The notes under the pieces: generated by a model | What the model saw: the letters and a program-made list of their open reading frames with translations, nothing else | Databases searched by the model: none | What the model was told of the DNA's origin: nothing | DNA from: Tissierellales bacterium | GTDB taxonomy: Bacteria > Bacillota > Clostridia > Tissierellales > Tissierellaceae | NCBI GenBank assembly: GCA_030146705.1 | Contig: JASLBE010000060.1 | Span: forward strand, 11,005-75,004 | Reading direction: 5' to 3' | DNA: 64,000 nucleotides | Made by a program: the position numbers and the translations under genes | In this document: one piece after another, positions 24,082 through 32,540 of the stretch | Layout: the number at the start of each line of letters is the position of its first letter | How positions within the stretch are numbered: the stretch's first letter is position 1

Positions 24082-24630
24082 CTAATCTAACTCAGTTCCC
24101 TCTTCATATACTTCTTCTTCTATAACCTCAACCTTTTCACCCTTAGCATCTAAGATTTCTAGGTCAAACTCCTCAGGCATATGTTGGAAAAATACTTGGT
24201 ATTCTCCTTCATGGATATCAAACTGAACTACACCAGTCTTTCCATTAAGCTCAATTTCATAAGCGTTAAAATGTTCCGCGTGGAACTTTTCACCCAAATG
24301 AAGATGGTCTTTTTTAGAATCGTGCTCCATCATATGTATAGCATCATGTTCTACATCATGGATATCTCTTCCGTCTTCTTTTAAGAAGCCTATGTTTACC
24401 ATATTTTCCCCATCATTTTTATTGAATTTTAAAGTATATTCGCCCTCTTCAAAGGCCATTTTACCCCTCCACTCAAAAGATAGGGCGTGGCTATGTTCTG
24501 TTTCTGCCTCTTGCTCTACTTTTTTTGTAGTCTCTGGTGCCTTAGCTCCTTCTTGGCTACAAGCAACCATAGTCGTTCCAAGTGATGCTGCAACCCCTAA
24601 TAATAATAATTTTTTTCCTAATTTGTTCAT
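24082..24630 (-). CDS. Histidine-rich metal-binding lipoprotein, first gene of the cobalt operon
   Basis: 182 residues. The signal peptide ends in a lipobox MVAC with lipid-modified Cys24. The mature part has twelve histidines, ten of them in a dense acidic region (residues 45-130: EHSHALSFEW, DIHDVEHDAIHMMEHD, DHLHLGEKFHAEHF). The C-terminus is acidic. It should bind a divalent metal at the outer face of the membrane and pass it to CbiM. It stands between the cobalamin riboswitch and cbiM, so it shares the B12-dependent control. No homologue is recognised by name. ATG start after AGGAGGATG. Confidence 0.78.
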   Translation of the reverse strand: MNKLGKKLLLLGVAASLGTTMVACSQEGAKAPETTKKVEQEAETEHSHALSFEWRGKMAFEEGEYTLKFNKNDGENMVNIGFLKEDGRDIHDVEHDAIHMMEHDSKKDHLHLGEKFHAEHFNAYEIELNGKTGVVQFDIHEGEYQVFFQHMPEEFDLEILDAKGEKVEVIEEEVYEEGTELD

Positions 24631-24695
24631 AATGACATCCTCCTAGTTATAGTGTTTTATTAGACTGTCTAAGACCCTATACTACAAGCATAAGC

Positions 24696-24728
24696 AAATA
24701 AAAAAAGCTTATACACATCCGTATAAAC
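24696..24728 (-). terminator. Riboswitch-controlled terminator (expression platform)
   Basis: On the minus strand an eight-pair stem GTTTATAC / GTATAAGC with a six-base loop is followed by seven T's. It lies between the cobalamin aptamer and the lipoprotein start codon, where premature termination would switch off the operon. Confidence 0.75.
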
Positions 24729-24821
24729 TTTAGTCTACTTTTAGCACAAATTACCTAGGATTCCTATTTGAGCATAAAAATATAAATAACCTATCCATCG
24801 TAGATTAATTATAAAAAAATT

Positions 24822-24964
24822 TATACGAACAAGTTTCCTGACTTAGGTTCAATAAGTTCCATACCTTCCCAGTTTCCCAGTGGATATTATGGACTCTCCC
24901 CATTACAGTGGCGGGACCGTGTTGGATTTTCACCAAACTTCCATAGATTCATATAAGGTCGTAT
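24822..24964 (-). ncRNA. Cobalamin (B12) riboswitch
   Basis: The minus strand reads GGTGAAAATCC, then ACGGTCCCGCCACTGTAAT, then CCACTGGGAAACTGGGAAGG, and finally AAGTCAGGAAACTTG. These are the conserved blocks of the cobalamin aptamer in order, including the GCCACTG segment and the B12-box-like end. It precedes the lipoprotein-cbiMQO operon. Exact ends are approximate. Confidence 0.92.
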
Positions 24965-24976
24965 TAAGTTAAATTT

Positions 24977-25005
24977 ATCATAGCATTTAATTATTTTTTT
25001 TGCAA
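24977..25005 (-). promoter_or_regulatory. Promoter of the riboswitch-cobalt operon
   Basis: On the minus strand TTGCAA (25000-25005), a 17-base spacer, and TATGAT (24977-24982). Transcription would begin a few bases ahead of the aptamer. Confidence 0.75.
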
Positions 25006-25330
25006 GTAGTAAAATCATTCTTAAAATATAATAACTAGTTCCTACAATTAATATATATTTTTAATATTATATATTAATTTTTATGGAGGTAATTTTAATA
25101 AACATTTCATCTTTTTGTACCTTATTTTACTATTTAACCTAGTTTTTACTTAGGCATTGTAATTTATTTATCCTTAAAGGATATTAAATTTTATTATATA
25201 AAGATTTTTTATAAACATTATTTTATTTCGTACCTAAATTGTTTTTTTATTTCTTTTATTTTTACAATAATCTGTATTTTTAAATATATTCCTGTGTTAT
25301 AATAAATTCTCAGAAAGGTATGGTGAGGAT
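25006..25330. other. AT-rich intergenic region
   Basis: About 325 bases of very low GC between divergent operons. TATAAT at 25298-25303 is a likely -10 for the regulator operon at 25331. No RNA gene, repeat or coding frame is supported. Confidence 0.5.
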
Positions 25331-25918
25331 TTGAAAGAGTTCTTAGAGGAAAATATAGATAGTTATTCCATAAAAGATTTAATCAATGGCTATGTCTATA
25401 TTGAAAAAGAAAGAAAGTATATTTGCCTTTTCTGTGGTGAAATTTTTGATGAAGATTTTATCTATAGGTCCAAATTTAGTAATAACCTTATAAATGGTCG
25501 TAGGGCTGTAAAAGAACACATTGAATTAAAACACGGTGGCTCTTTTAACTTTCTAATTAACTTAGATAAGTCCTTGACAGGTTTAACAGATAGGCAAAGA
25601 GAAATTTTTAAACTTTTATTTAAGGAAGAAGACAATAGGGTCATTTCTGAAAAAATGAACACAACTCCCGCAACAATTAGGAGTTATAAGTACAAGAAAA
25701 AAGAAAGGATCCGCCAGTCTAAAGTATTCTTGGCCATTGCAGCCTTGATTGATATGTCTAATGAACTACCACTAGCTAGTGATAATAAGAGTATTTTACC
25801 TGGCCTGGACTCAGGCAAGTCTAACCCTAGTCTAATTTCTTCTGATGATGAAAATTTAAAACTTATAAGTAACATTTTAGGCAAGAAAAACTTAGATTTT
25901 AATAATAGGGGGGAATAA
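25331..25918 (+). CDS. Zinc-finger plus LuxR-like HTH transcriptional regulator
   Basis: 195 residues. A C2H2-type finger is formed by Cys32, Cys35, His63 and His68 (YICLFCGEIF ... AVKEHIELKHGG), followed by an HTH of LuxR type (LTGLTDRQREIFKLLFKE, NTTPATIRSYKYKKKERIRQ) and a Ser-rich tail. Firmicute regulators with this DUF2087-like layout exist; the ligand is unknown. The start is a TTG preceded by GGTGAGG at short spacing; no ATG fits. Its stop overlaps the next start by one base (TAATG), so it is translationally coupled to the MFS gene and heads the 25331-32439 operon. Confidence 0.75.
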   Translation: MKEFLEENIDSYSIKDLINGYVYIEKERKYICLFCGEIFDEDFIYRSKFSNNLINGRRAVKEHIELKHGGSFNFLINLDKSLTGLTDRQREIFKLLFKEEDNRVISEKMNTTPATIRSYKYKKKERIRQSKVFLAIAALIDMSNELPLASDNKSILPGLDSGKSNPSLISSDDENLKLISNILGKKNLDFNNRGE

Positions 25919-27252
25919 TGTCTACCAGGTTAATTATTAATGAGGATAAAAGATATAGGCAAAACTTAGTTTTATTTATAATAAGCTTCACCCTTAGTAA
26001 CCTATTAAGTGGCATAGTGTACGATACTTATATCAACTACTTGCAGGAAGTTGCCCTTAATGTTTCCACATCATTTTGGTCCTATTATGGGTATGCAACC
26101 TTTATATCAGCCCTAATGCTTCTTTTAGTCAATAAAATTGGCTATAAGTGGACTCTTTTATTTTGCCCCATAGGTGTTCTTGGAGCCCTTTTGGCAATTT
26201 TATACATAAATAGTGGCTGGGTTTATAAACTAATGACAATCTTGGCCCTAGTTGGCCTACAACTCCACTATGCTATTTTATCACCCTATGTGGCCACTTA
26301 TACGAACAATGACAATCGTACGCTTTGGTATTCAAGAACCTACTGGATAGGTTACTCTGGCTGGGCAATAACTACTTATTTAGGTGGACTTTTAACGGTC
26401 CTAAGGTTTGCAGCCAGGTCAAATTATAGTTTTGACCTAGCAAAGTCCCTTACAAAAAATATAGATGCCTTAAACCCAGTCCTTAAGAGCAACTATATAG
26501 CTGCCAATAGGGATGTCTTGTTTTTGGCTGCTATTTTGGCCCTTGTTTCCATCCTCCCTGTTCTTTTCATTAGGCAGGAAAAGGAGGATTACAAGTTAGA
26601 AGCTAGGCCTAACGACCCCAAGTTTTTATCAAAAAATTTCAAGGTTTTAGGGTCTCTTGTAAAAAATAAGTATGTTTTATCATTTATATTTTACTCAGCA
26701 ACTATTAACTTTGCTATGGGCTTATTTACTCCCTACTTCACAATATTTTTAAATAGGGGCTTACATATTGATAGGTCAACTGCCTCCTTGTTAATATCTA
26801 TTTCCTATAGTGCAATGATTATTTTTACAATGTTTACCCCAAGCCTGGTTAAAAGGTTTGGTCAAGTTGTAGTCTTAACATCAAGTGTCCTACTTTCTAT
26901 ACCTTTTATGGTAATTATTGCCAATGGAAACAAGTTTAATGGATATACAAGTTTAATAGTGGGCTTGGCCCTATTTATTAGGAGTGGTCTAGCCAATTTA
27001 AACTCTCCAATAGAAAGCTCCCTGCCTATGGAAATTGTAGAAAAAGACCAGAGGACTGCCCTTAGTTCCCTTTTAAATATAATAATTGGGCTAATGAGTA
27101 TCTTGTCTGGAAAGTTTACTGGAAATTTCTTATTTATAAATAGGTCGGGCTATTTTAAGGGCTACTATATAGCCTCTGTCCTATATGGACTGGCTGCTAT
27201 AAACATATTTTTAGTCTTCTTTAGGAAGTTTAATAAAAAAGAGGGAGAATAG
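25918..27252 (+). CDS. MFS transporter (paralogue of the one at 34538)
   Basis: 444 residues, twelve predicted helices. It shares length and long conserved blocks with the protein at 34538-35872 (VYDTYINYLQEVA, NRTLWYSRTYWIGYSGW, LNRGLHIDRSTASLLISIS, ESSLPMEIVEKDQRT). The substrate is unknown; a peptide or peptide-derived compound is plausible because M32-family and PepX genes follow. The start ATG overlaps the regulator stop by one base. An uncommon feature is a charged loop after helix 6 (RQEKEDYKLEARPND). Confidence 0.82.
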   Translation: MSTRLIINEDKRYRQNLVLFIISFTLSNLLSGIVYDTYINYLQEVALNVSTSFWSYYGYATFISALMLLLVNKIGYKWTLLFCPIGVLGALLAILYINSGWVYKLMTILALVGLQLHYAILSPYVATYTNNDNRTLWYSRTYWIGYSGWAITTYLGGLLTVLRFAARSNYSFDLAKSLTKNIDALNPVLKSNYIAANRDVLFLAAILALVSILPVLFIRQEKEDYKLEARPNDPKFLSKNFKVLGSLVKNKYVLSFIFYSATINFAMGLFTPYFTIFLNRGLHIDRSTASLLISISYSAMIIFTMFTPSLVKRFGQVVVLTSSVLLSIPFMVIIANGNKFNGYTSLIVGLALFIRSGLANLNSPIESSLPMEIVEKDQRTALSSLLNIIIGLMSILSGKFTGNFLFINRSGYFKGYYIASVLYGLAAINIFLVFFRKFNKKEGE

Positions 27253-27264
27253 GTGGGTGGAACT

Positions 27265-28779
27265 ATGGTTGATGAGAAAAAATTAGTTTTGACAGAGGTT
27301 AGGAAGCATAATAGGAAAATAGAGCATCTTAGCTCTTTAAATAAGAACCTAATATACTGGGACACTTTGACTTCTATGCCTGAAAAAGCTTTGAATAATA
27401 GGGCTGAACTTGTTAGCTTCTTATATGGAGAACTCTTAAGACTTTATAGGAACAAGGACTATATGAACCTAGTTTCTATGTTGGAATTTTGGAATGAAGA
27501 GGTCCAGGACCAAAAAATTTTTTCTATGGTTAGGAAGATTAAAAGTAATTTTAGGTCTAGTGAGCTAATCCCAGAAGATGAGTTTTTAGACTATCAAAAA
27601 ACCCTTGCTGAGGCTGAAAAGGTTTGGGAGTATTCCAGGGAGATGGATAGTTTTAATATCCTGGTCCCCCATTTAGAAAAAATCATAGCCTATCTTAGGA
27701 AAAAGGCTGAATATATTGGATATGACCATTATCCTTATGATGCTATTTTAAGGGAAAATAACCCAAATTATGATTTTAAAAGGTTGGAGTCTATGTTTGA
27801 AAATATTAAGGTTTTTAGCCTAGACCTCCTAGATGAAATTAGGAAAAAAGACCTCTTTATAGACCAGGATATTTTAAAGGACCACTTTCCCAAGGACAAG
27901 CAAATTTTAATGACCGAGGATATTTTGAAAAAACTTGGCTTTGACTTCCAACTAGGTAGGTTAGATGAGGGTAGTTATCCCACAGTTTTACCCGTATCTA
28001 ACAAGGATGTTAGGATCTTAAGTTCCTATTTTGAAAAGGACTTTACTCCTGCCTTTACTACCGCCCTTCACACAGGTAGTCAGGCCATCTATGAACAATG
28101 TATTAGTTCTGACTTGTCTTCATATTTACTGGCTGAACCAGCTTCTATGATTATTATGGAGGCAGTTGCCAGTTTCTATGAAAATATCCTAGGAAAAAGC
28201 AGGCCCTTTTGGGACTTTTATTACCCAAGTTTTCAAAGTCTTTTCCCTTCCTATAAAAAGGTGGGTCTAGAAGAATTTTATAGGGCCCTAAACAAGGTCC
28301 AACCTAGTCTTATTAGGGTTGATGCTGATGAATTAACCTACAATATCCATATTATTATTAGGTTTGAGCTGGAGAGTATGCTAATTAATGGCAGTCTAGA
28401 GGTTAGGGAGCTTCCCTCCGCCTGGAATAAGAAGTATAGGGACTATCTAGGAATTGAGCCTACTAGGGACCTTTTTGGGGTCTTGCAAGATGTTCACTGG
28501 GTTTCAGGTTATTTTGGCTACTTCCCCAACTATCTTTTGGGCAATATTGCAGCAGCCCAAATTTTCCATAGGCTAGGCTTGGATATACCCAACTTGGAAG
28601 ATGAAGTTAGGTCTGGTAACTGGAACCTTATTAAGGATTGGTTCGATGGTAAAATTTTTAGCCATGGTGCCCTTTATAATACTGATGAATTAATAAATGT
28701 AGTAACTGATGAAACTCTTGATGAAAAATATTTTTTAAACTATCTAAGGGAAAAATATATTAATATCTATAATATATAG
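27265..28779 (+). CDS. M32 carboxypeptidase-family protein with a lost zinc site
   Basis: 504 residues, the length of carboxypeptidase Taq relatives. Family blocks are clear: PYDAILRENNPNYDF (157-171), YENILGKSRPFWDFYYPSFQ (305-324), RVDADELTYNIHIIIRFELE (351-370), and DVHWVSGYFGYFPNYLLGN (409-427). The zinc motif HEGGH is however replaced by HTGSQ (269-273), losing the catalytic Glu and the second His; the third ligand Glu299 remains. It is therefore probably not a metallopeptidase and may bind peptides or act as a regulator. The frame begins at a GTG (27253), but GGTGGGTGG favours the ATG at 27265. It sits between two MFS genes. Confidence 0.85.
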   Translation: MVDEKKLVLTEVRKHNRKIEHLSSLNKNLIYWDTLTSMPEKALNNRAELVSFLYGELLRLYRNKDYMNLVSMLEFWNEEVQDQKIFSMVRKIKSNFRSSELIPEDEFLDYQKTLAEAEKVWEYSREMDSFNILVPHLEKIIAYLRKKAEYIGYDHYPYDAILRENNPNYDFKRLESMFENIKVFSLDLLDEIRKKDLFIDQDILKDHFPKDKQILMTEDILKKLGFDFQLGRLDEGSYPTVLPVSNKDVRILSSYFEKDFTPAFTTALHTGSQAIYEQCISSDLSSYLLAEPASMIIMEAVASFYENILGKSRPFWDFYYPSFQSLFPSYKKVGLEEFYRALNKVQPSLIRVDADELTYNIHIIIRFELESMLINGSLEVRELPSAWNKKYRDYLGIEPTRDLFGVLQDVHWVSGYFGYFPNYLLGNIAAAQIFHRLGLDIPNLEDEVRSGNWNLIKDWFDGKIFSHGALYNTDELINVVTDETLDEKYFLNYLREKYINIYNI

Positions 28780-28808
28780 CTTCCTTATTTGAAAGGGGTT
28801 ATTGTAAA

Positions 28809-30095
28809 ATGAATAATTTACTAAATAAACTAGCTGAAAAGTTAGGAATTGGTGAAAAGCTTAAGGAAAATTTCCTGGCTATTTTAATTGTAGCAGCCAG
28901 TGGAGCTATTATTTACGGCCTGCCTTATTTTAGGTATGACTACTATAATGTTTACCTGGAAACTTACAATCTAACCAACACCCAAATGGGGGTTTTTGGT
29001 AGTATTTTTGGAATTTTCGGTATGGTATCTTACTTGTTTGGTGGCTTTGTAGCAGATAAATTTTCTACTAAGAAGGTACTTACTGTTTCTTTAATTTTAA
29101 CTGGTCTAGGCGGGTTTGCCCACCTCCTACCCCTATCCTACCCAGCCCTAATACTCCTGTATTCACTTTGGGGTTTTACCTCCCTATTTGCCTTTTGGCC
29201 TGCCTGTGTTAAGGCAGTTAGGATACTAAGTGGATCTGGGGACCAAGGAAAGGCCTTTGGACTTTTTGAAGGAGCAAGGGGGATAGCTGCAGCCATTATG
29301 GCACCCCTAGCCATCTTAGCCTTCAGGCTAGGTGTTAAGAAACTTGATGATAGGCTGGGTATGAAGTACATAATTATTTTCTACTCTGTTATAACTATTT
29401 TATCTGGGCTACTAGTATTTTTAAAAATGGAGGATACTGGGTCTAGTAATGAGGGAAAAATAGAATTTAAGGACCTTGGTGCTGTACTTAAGATGCCAGC
29501 AGTTTGGATAATAAGTATTGTTACCTTTTGTACCTATGTCTTTACACTTTCTGTTTATTACTTTATACCATATGCAACTTCCATCTTGGGCCTATCTGTA
29601 ATAATCGGAGCAAGCCTGGCAGCATCTAGGAGGTATATCACCCCTATTTCCAGTTTTGGTGGTGGTGTTCTATCAGATAAGTTTGGTACGGAAAAACTTT
29701 TATTTACATCTTTTGCAGCCATAGCCATATGTGTGGCTGGGATCCTACTTTTGCCCCACAAGGCATCTATGGGGATTCCCTTTGCCATCTTATACCTAAT
29801 GGCCTACTTCTTCTTTGATGTTAACTATGCCCTAACCTGGGCTATGATGGAAGAAGGGGAGATACCTGTTAATTTTTCAGGTACTGCTGCTGGTGTAATA
29901 TCAACCATTGGCTACCTGCCTGAAATTTTTATATCCCTATTGGCTGGAAAATTACTAGATGCCTACCCAGGTGTTACTGGCTATAGGTACTTCTTTTTCT
30001 TCCTAATTGGAATGATGGTCCTAGGTATGGTTTTCGTAGTTATTTGGAGTAAATACTTGAAAAAAACAAAAAATAAAAAAGCTAAAAAAGCTTAA
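28809..30095 (+). CDS. MFS transporter
   Basis: 428 residues, twelve helices. The loop after helix 2 reads GGFVADKFSTKKVL, the MFS signature, and its second-half equivalent is GGGVLSDKFGTEKLL. It resembles the nitrate/organophosphate-type branch in layout, but no substrate can be given. It is unrelated in detail to the MFS proteins at 25918 and 34538. ATG start after GAAAGGGG; basic C-terminus. The third transporter-type gene of this operon, just ahead of pepX. Confidence 0.82.
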   Translation: MNNLLNKLAEKLGIGEKLKENFLAILIVAASGAIIYGLPYFRYDYYNVYLETYNLTNTQMGVFGSIFGIFGMVSYLFGGFVADKFSTKKVLTVSLILTGLGGFAHLLPLSYPALILLYSLWGFTSLFAFWPACVKAVRILSGSGDQGKAFGLFEGARGIAAAIMAPLAILAFRLGVKKLDDRLGMKYIIIFYSVITILSGLLVFLKMEDTGSSNEGKIEFKDLGAVLKMPAVWIISIVTFCTYVFTLSVYYFIPYATSILGLSVIIGASLAASRRYITPISSFGGGVLSDKFGTEKLLFTSFAAIAICVAGILLLPHKASMGIPFAILYLMAYFFFDVNYALTWAMMEEGEIPVNFSGTAAGVISTIGYLPEIFISLLAGKLLDAYPGVTGYRYFFFFLIGMMVLGMVFVVIWSKYLKKTKNKKAKKA

Positions 30096-30114
30096 TCTTT
30101 TAAGGAGTGTTAGT

Positions 30115-32439
30115 GTGAACTTTAATATTAAGGAAATTAAAAATACATTGGTTGACCTAAAGTTTATTGATGGGGACATATCCCTAGCCAGCCTAGATGA
30201 AGCTAGCTTCTCAAGAATTTTAACCAGGCTTAATGCCAGGGGGACTTTTAATACCAGTGGTTTAAAACCAAGCCAGGAGGATTTTTATACTCTTGGACTA
30301 AACTTGTTAGGCTATGAAAATATTGGAGGAGATGTCCTAGACCTTGCTAGGTCCAAGGGCCTGTATGTAGAGGAAGGGACCTATACTAATGAGGTCTTGC
30401 TTAAAAACCTTTACTCCCTCCTAACTGCAAGGACCAAGACCAAGGAGGAGTTTTTTCCCAAGCTATGTATCTGGGGAGCCTTTAATGACTATAACCTAAA
30501 TAGGCCAGAGCCTAAAATCCTATACTTTAATGGGAAGACCCAACCAATATTTGACTATAATGAGGCAATTTTTGAAAAAGTTTATATTGAAACCCCTCTT
30601 GATACAGACCAAGATGGTAAAAGAGACCTAATCCTAACCTATATTAGGAGGCCCCTTGAAACTGAAAGGGGGATGAAGGTTCCTATAATTTATATTGCAA
30701 GCCCCTATATGATGGGGGGAGATGATGATGACTATATCCTACATGAGGTAGACAAGGACCTTGAACTTATTGAGGAAACTAAGTTTACATATGAGGACAT
30801 TGCCTTTAAGGGCAGGGACTTAACCCTACCAAGTCCAAGGACTTCTAAGGGTCTTACAAAAGCAGAGCCTTCAGATGAAATAGCTTTTGATTCCATAACT
30901 CCCTGGTACAACTACTTCTTAACCAGGGGCTATGCCATAGTTTTTGCTGGTGGAATTGGAACAAGGGGGTCTGAGGGAATTAGGACTTGTGGCTCAATTG
31001 AAGAAACCATCTCTACAATTTCCGTTGTAGACTGGTTGAATAATAGGCTTCCTGCCTTTAGTAACAAGGAAGATAACCTTGAAGTAAGGGCCCACTGGTC
31101 TACTGGAAATGTTGGTATGATGGGGAAATCCTATTTGGGAACCCTGGCAATTGCTGCAGCAACAACTGGTGTTCCTGGGCTTAAGACAATTGTACCTGAG
31201 GCGGCCATTTCTAATTGGTATGATTATTATAGGTCCAATGGCTTAGTTTCATCAGCCCTAGACTGGCAGGGGGATGATGCAGACCTCCTAGCCAAGTACT
31301 GTTTTTCTAGGGTTTTTGATAAGGAAGACTATGCTAGGGTTAAGGATGTCTTTTTGAAAAAACATAGGGAGTTAATCAAACAAGAGGATAGGACTAGTGG
31401 CAACTATAATACTTTTTGGGACGAGAGAAACTATTTAAATGGGGCTAAAAATATTAAGTCTAGTGTTTTAATAGTCCACGGTTTAAAGGATTGGAATGTA
31501 AAACCAAAGCAGTGCCATATGCTTTGGGAGGCTATGGAGGGCCTAGGAATTGAAAGAAAGATGATCCTCCACCAAGGGGACCATATCTACATTAATGACC
31601 ACAGTAATTTTGACTTTACTGATATTATGAACCGTTGGTTTGACCACTACTTATATGGTTTTGAAAATGATGTTTATGAGTCCTTTCCAAATGTAATAGT
31701 TCAAAACAATACAGATATCAATAGTTGGGAAGGATCTAGTTCTTGGCCATTTGAAGCTGTAAATTATGAAAGTTTTTATCCTAATTCTCAGGGAAGGCTT
31801 TCAAGGAAAAAGGAAAATATAAAAAATATAAAATCATTTGAAGACAATTTAAGTAAAACTGGATTTAACCCTGAAAAACCTAATGAGGCCCAGTGGTTAG
31901 ATAATATAGTTTTAAATACGGACGAAGATAAGCCTTATAGGCTTGCTTATGTAACAAGCCCCCTTAAGGAAGATATCTTAATATCAGGGGTGGTTAAGTT
32001 TAAGTGTAGGCTGGCTGCTAATAGTAAAACGGGAATCCTATCTGCCATGCTAGTGGACTATGGTGAGGAAAATAGGCCTAGCCTAGAGCTTGAAGTAATA
32101 AAAGAAAAAGGGTTAAATATGGGGATTAATGCAGGTTTTATGGACCTTAAAACCTTTAAGTTAGAAGCTAACCCCTCTAAGTATGCTGTTATTACTAGGG
32201 ACTCTATGAATATACAAAATAGGGAGGGCCTTATTAATAAAAAAAATGTGGTTGAAAATAAATTCTATGACTATGAATTTAACTTAGAACCTATGCAGTA
32301 CACTGTCTTAAAGGGGCACAAACTAGGCCTAATAATATATTCTACTGATGCCCAGTTAACCCAAAGACCTGTAAAAATAACTAACTTTGAAATTGACGAG
32401 GCTAGTATAGAGGTCCAAATTCCAATCTTGGTTAAATAA
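30115..32439 (+). CDS. pepX: Xaa-Pro dipeptidyl-peptidase (S15 family)
   Basis: 774 residues, typical of PepX from lactic acid bacteria and relatives. An N-terminal helical domain (1-130) precedes an alpha/beta-hydrolase domain with nucleophile Ser339 in GKSYLGT, then VHGLKDWNVKPKQ (Asp) and LHQGDHIYIND (His); the C-terminal 190 residues form the jelly-roll domain. The enzyme removes N-terminal X-Pro dipeptides from proline-rich peptides in the cytoplasm. The start is a GTG with AAGGAGTG before it. Last gene of the regulator-MFS-M32-MFS operon, closed by a strong terminator. Confidence 0.93.
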   Translation: MNFNIKEIKNTLVDLKFIDGDISLASLDEASFSRILTRLNARGTFNTSGLKPSQEDFYTLGLNLLGYENIGGDVLDLARSKGLYVEEGTYTNEVLLKNLYSLLTARTKTKEEFFPKLCIWGAFNDYNLNRPEPKILYFNGKTQPIFDYNEAIFEKVYIETPLDTDQDGKRDLILTYIRRPLETERGMKVPIIYIASPYMMGGDDDDYILHEVDKDLELIEETKFTYEDIAFKGRDLTLPSPRTSKGLTKAEPSDEIAFDSITPWYNYFLTRGYAIVFAGGIGTRGSEGIRTCGSIEETISTISVVDWLNNRLPAFSNKEDNLEVRAHWSTGNVGMMGKSYLGTLAIAAATTGVPGLKTIVPEAAISNWYDYYRSNGLVSSALDWQGDDADLLAKYCFSRVFDKEDYARVKDVFLKKHRELIKQEDRTSGNYNTFWDERNYLNGAKNIKSSVLIVHGLKDWNVKPKQCHMLWEAMEGLGIERKMILHQGDHIYINDHSNFDFTDIMNRWFDHYLYGFENDVYESFPNVIVQNNTDINSWEGSSSWPFEAVNYESFYPNSQGRLSRKKENIKNIKSFEDNLSKTGFNPEKPNEAQWLDNIVLNTDEDKPYRLAYVTSPLKEDILISGVVKFKCRLAANSKTGILSAMLVDYGEENRPSLELEVIKEKGLNMGINAGFMDLKTFKLEANPSKYAVITRDSMNIQNREGLINKKNVVENKFYDYEFNLEPMQYTVLKGHKLGLIIYSTDAQLTQRPVKITNFEIDEASIEVQIPILVK

Positions 32440-32471
32440 TAAAAATAAAAACATAATTAAATACAACAACA

Positions 32472-32504
32472 AAAAAAGTCCGAAAATAAATTCGGACTTT
32501 TTTA
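32472..32504. terminator. Bidirectional terminator
   Basis: A perfect thirteen-pair stem with TCCGAA / TTCGGA at the loop end and A and T tracts outside, between the convergent pepX and carboxypeptidase genes. Confidence 0.93.
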
Positions 32505-32540
32505 TATTTTTATAAAATATGCCTTACTTTAAAACTATAA

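Noticed and set aside
27253..27264. GTG start for the M32-family gene
   Set aside because: It overlaps its own Shine-Dalgarno sequence; the ATG at 27265 is better spaced.
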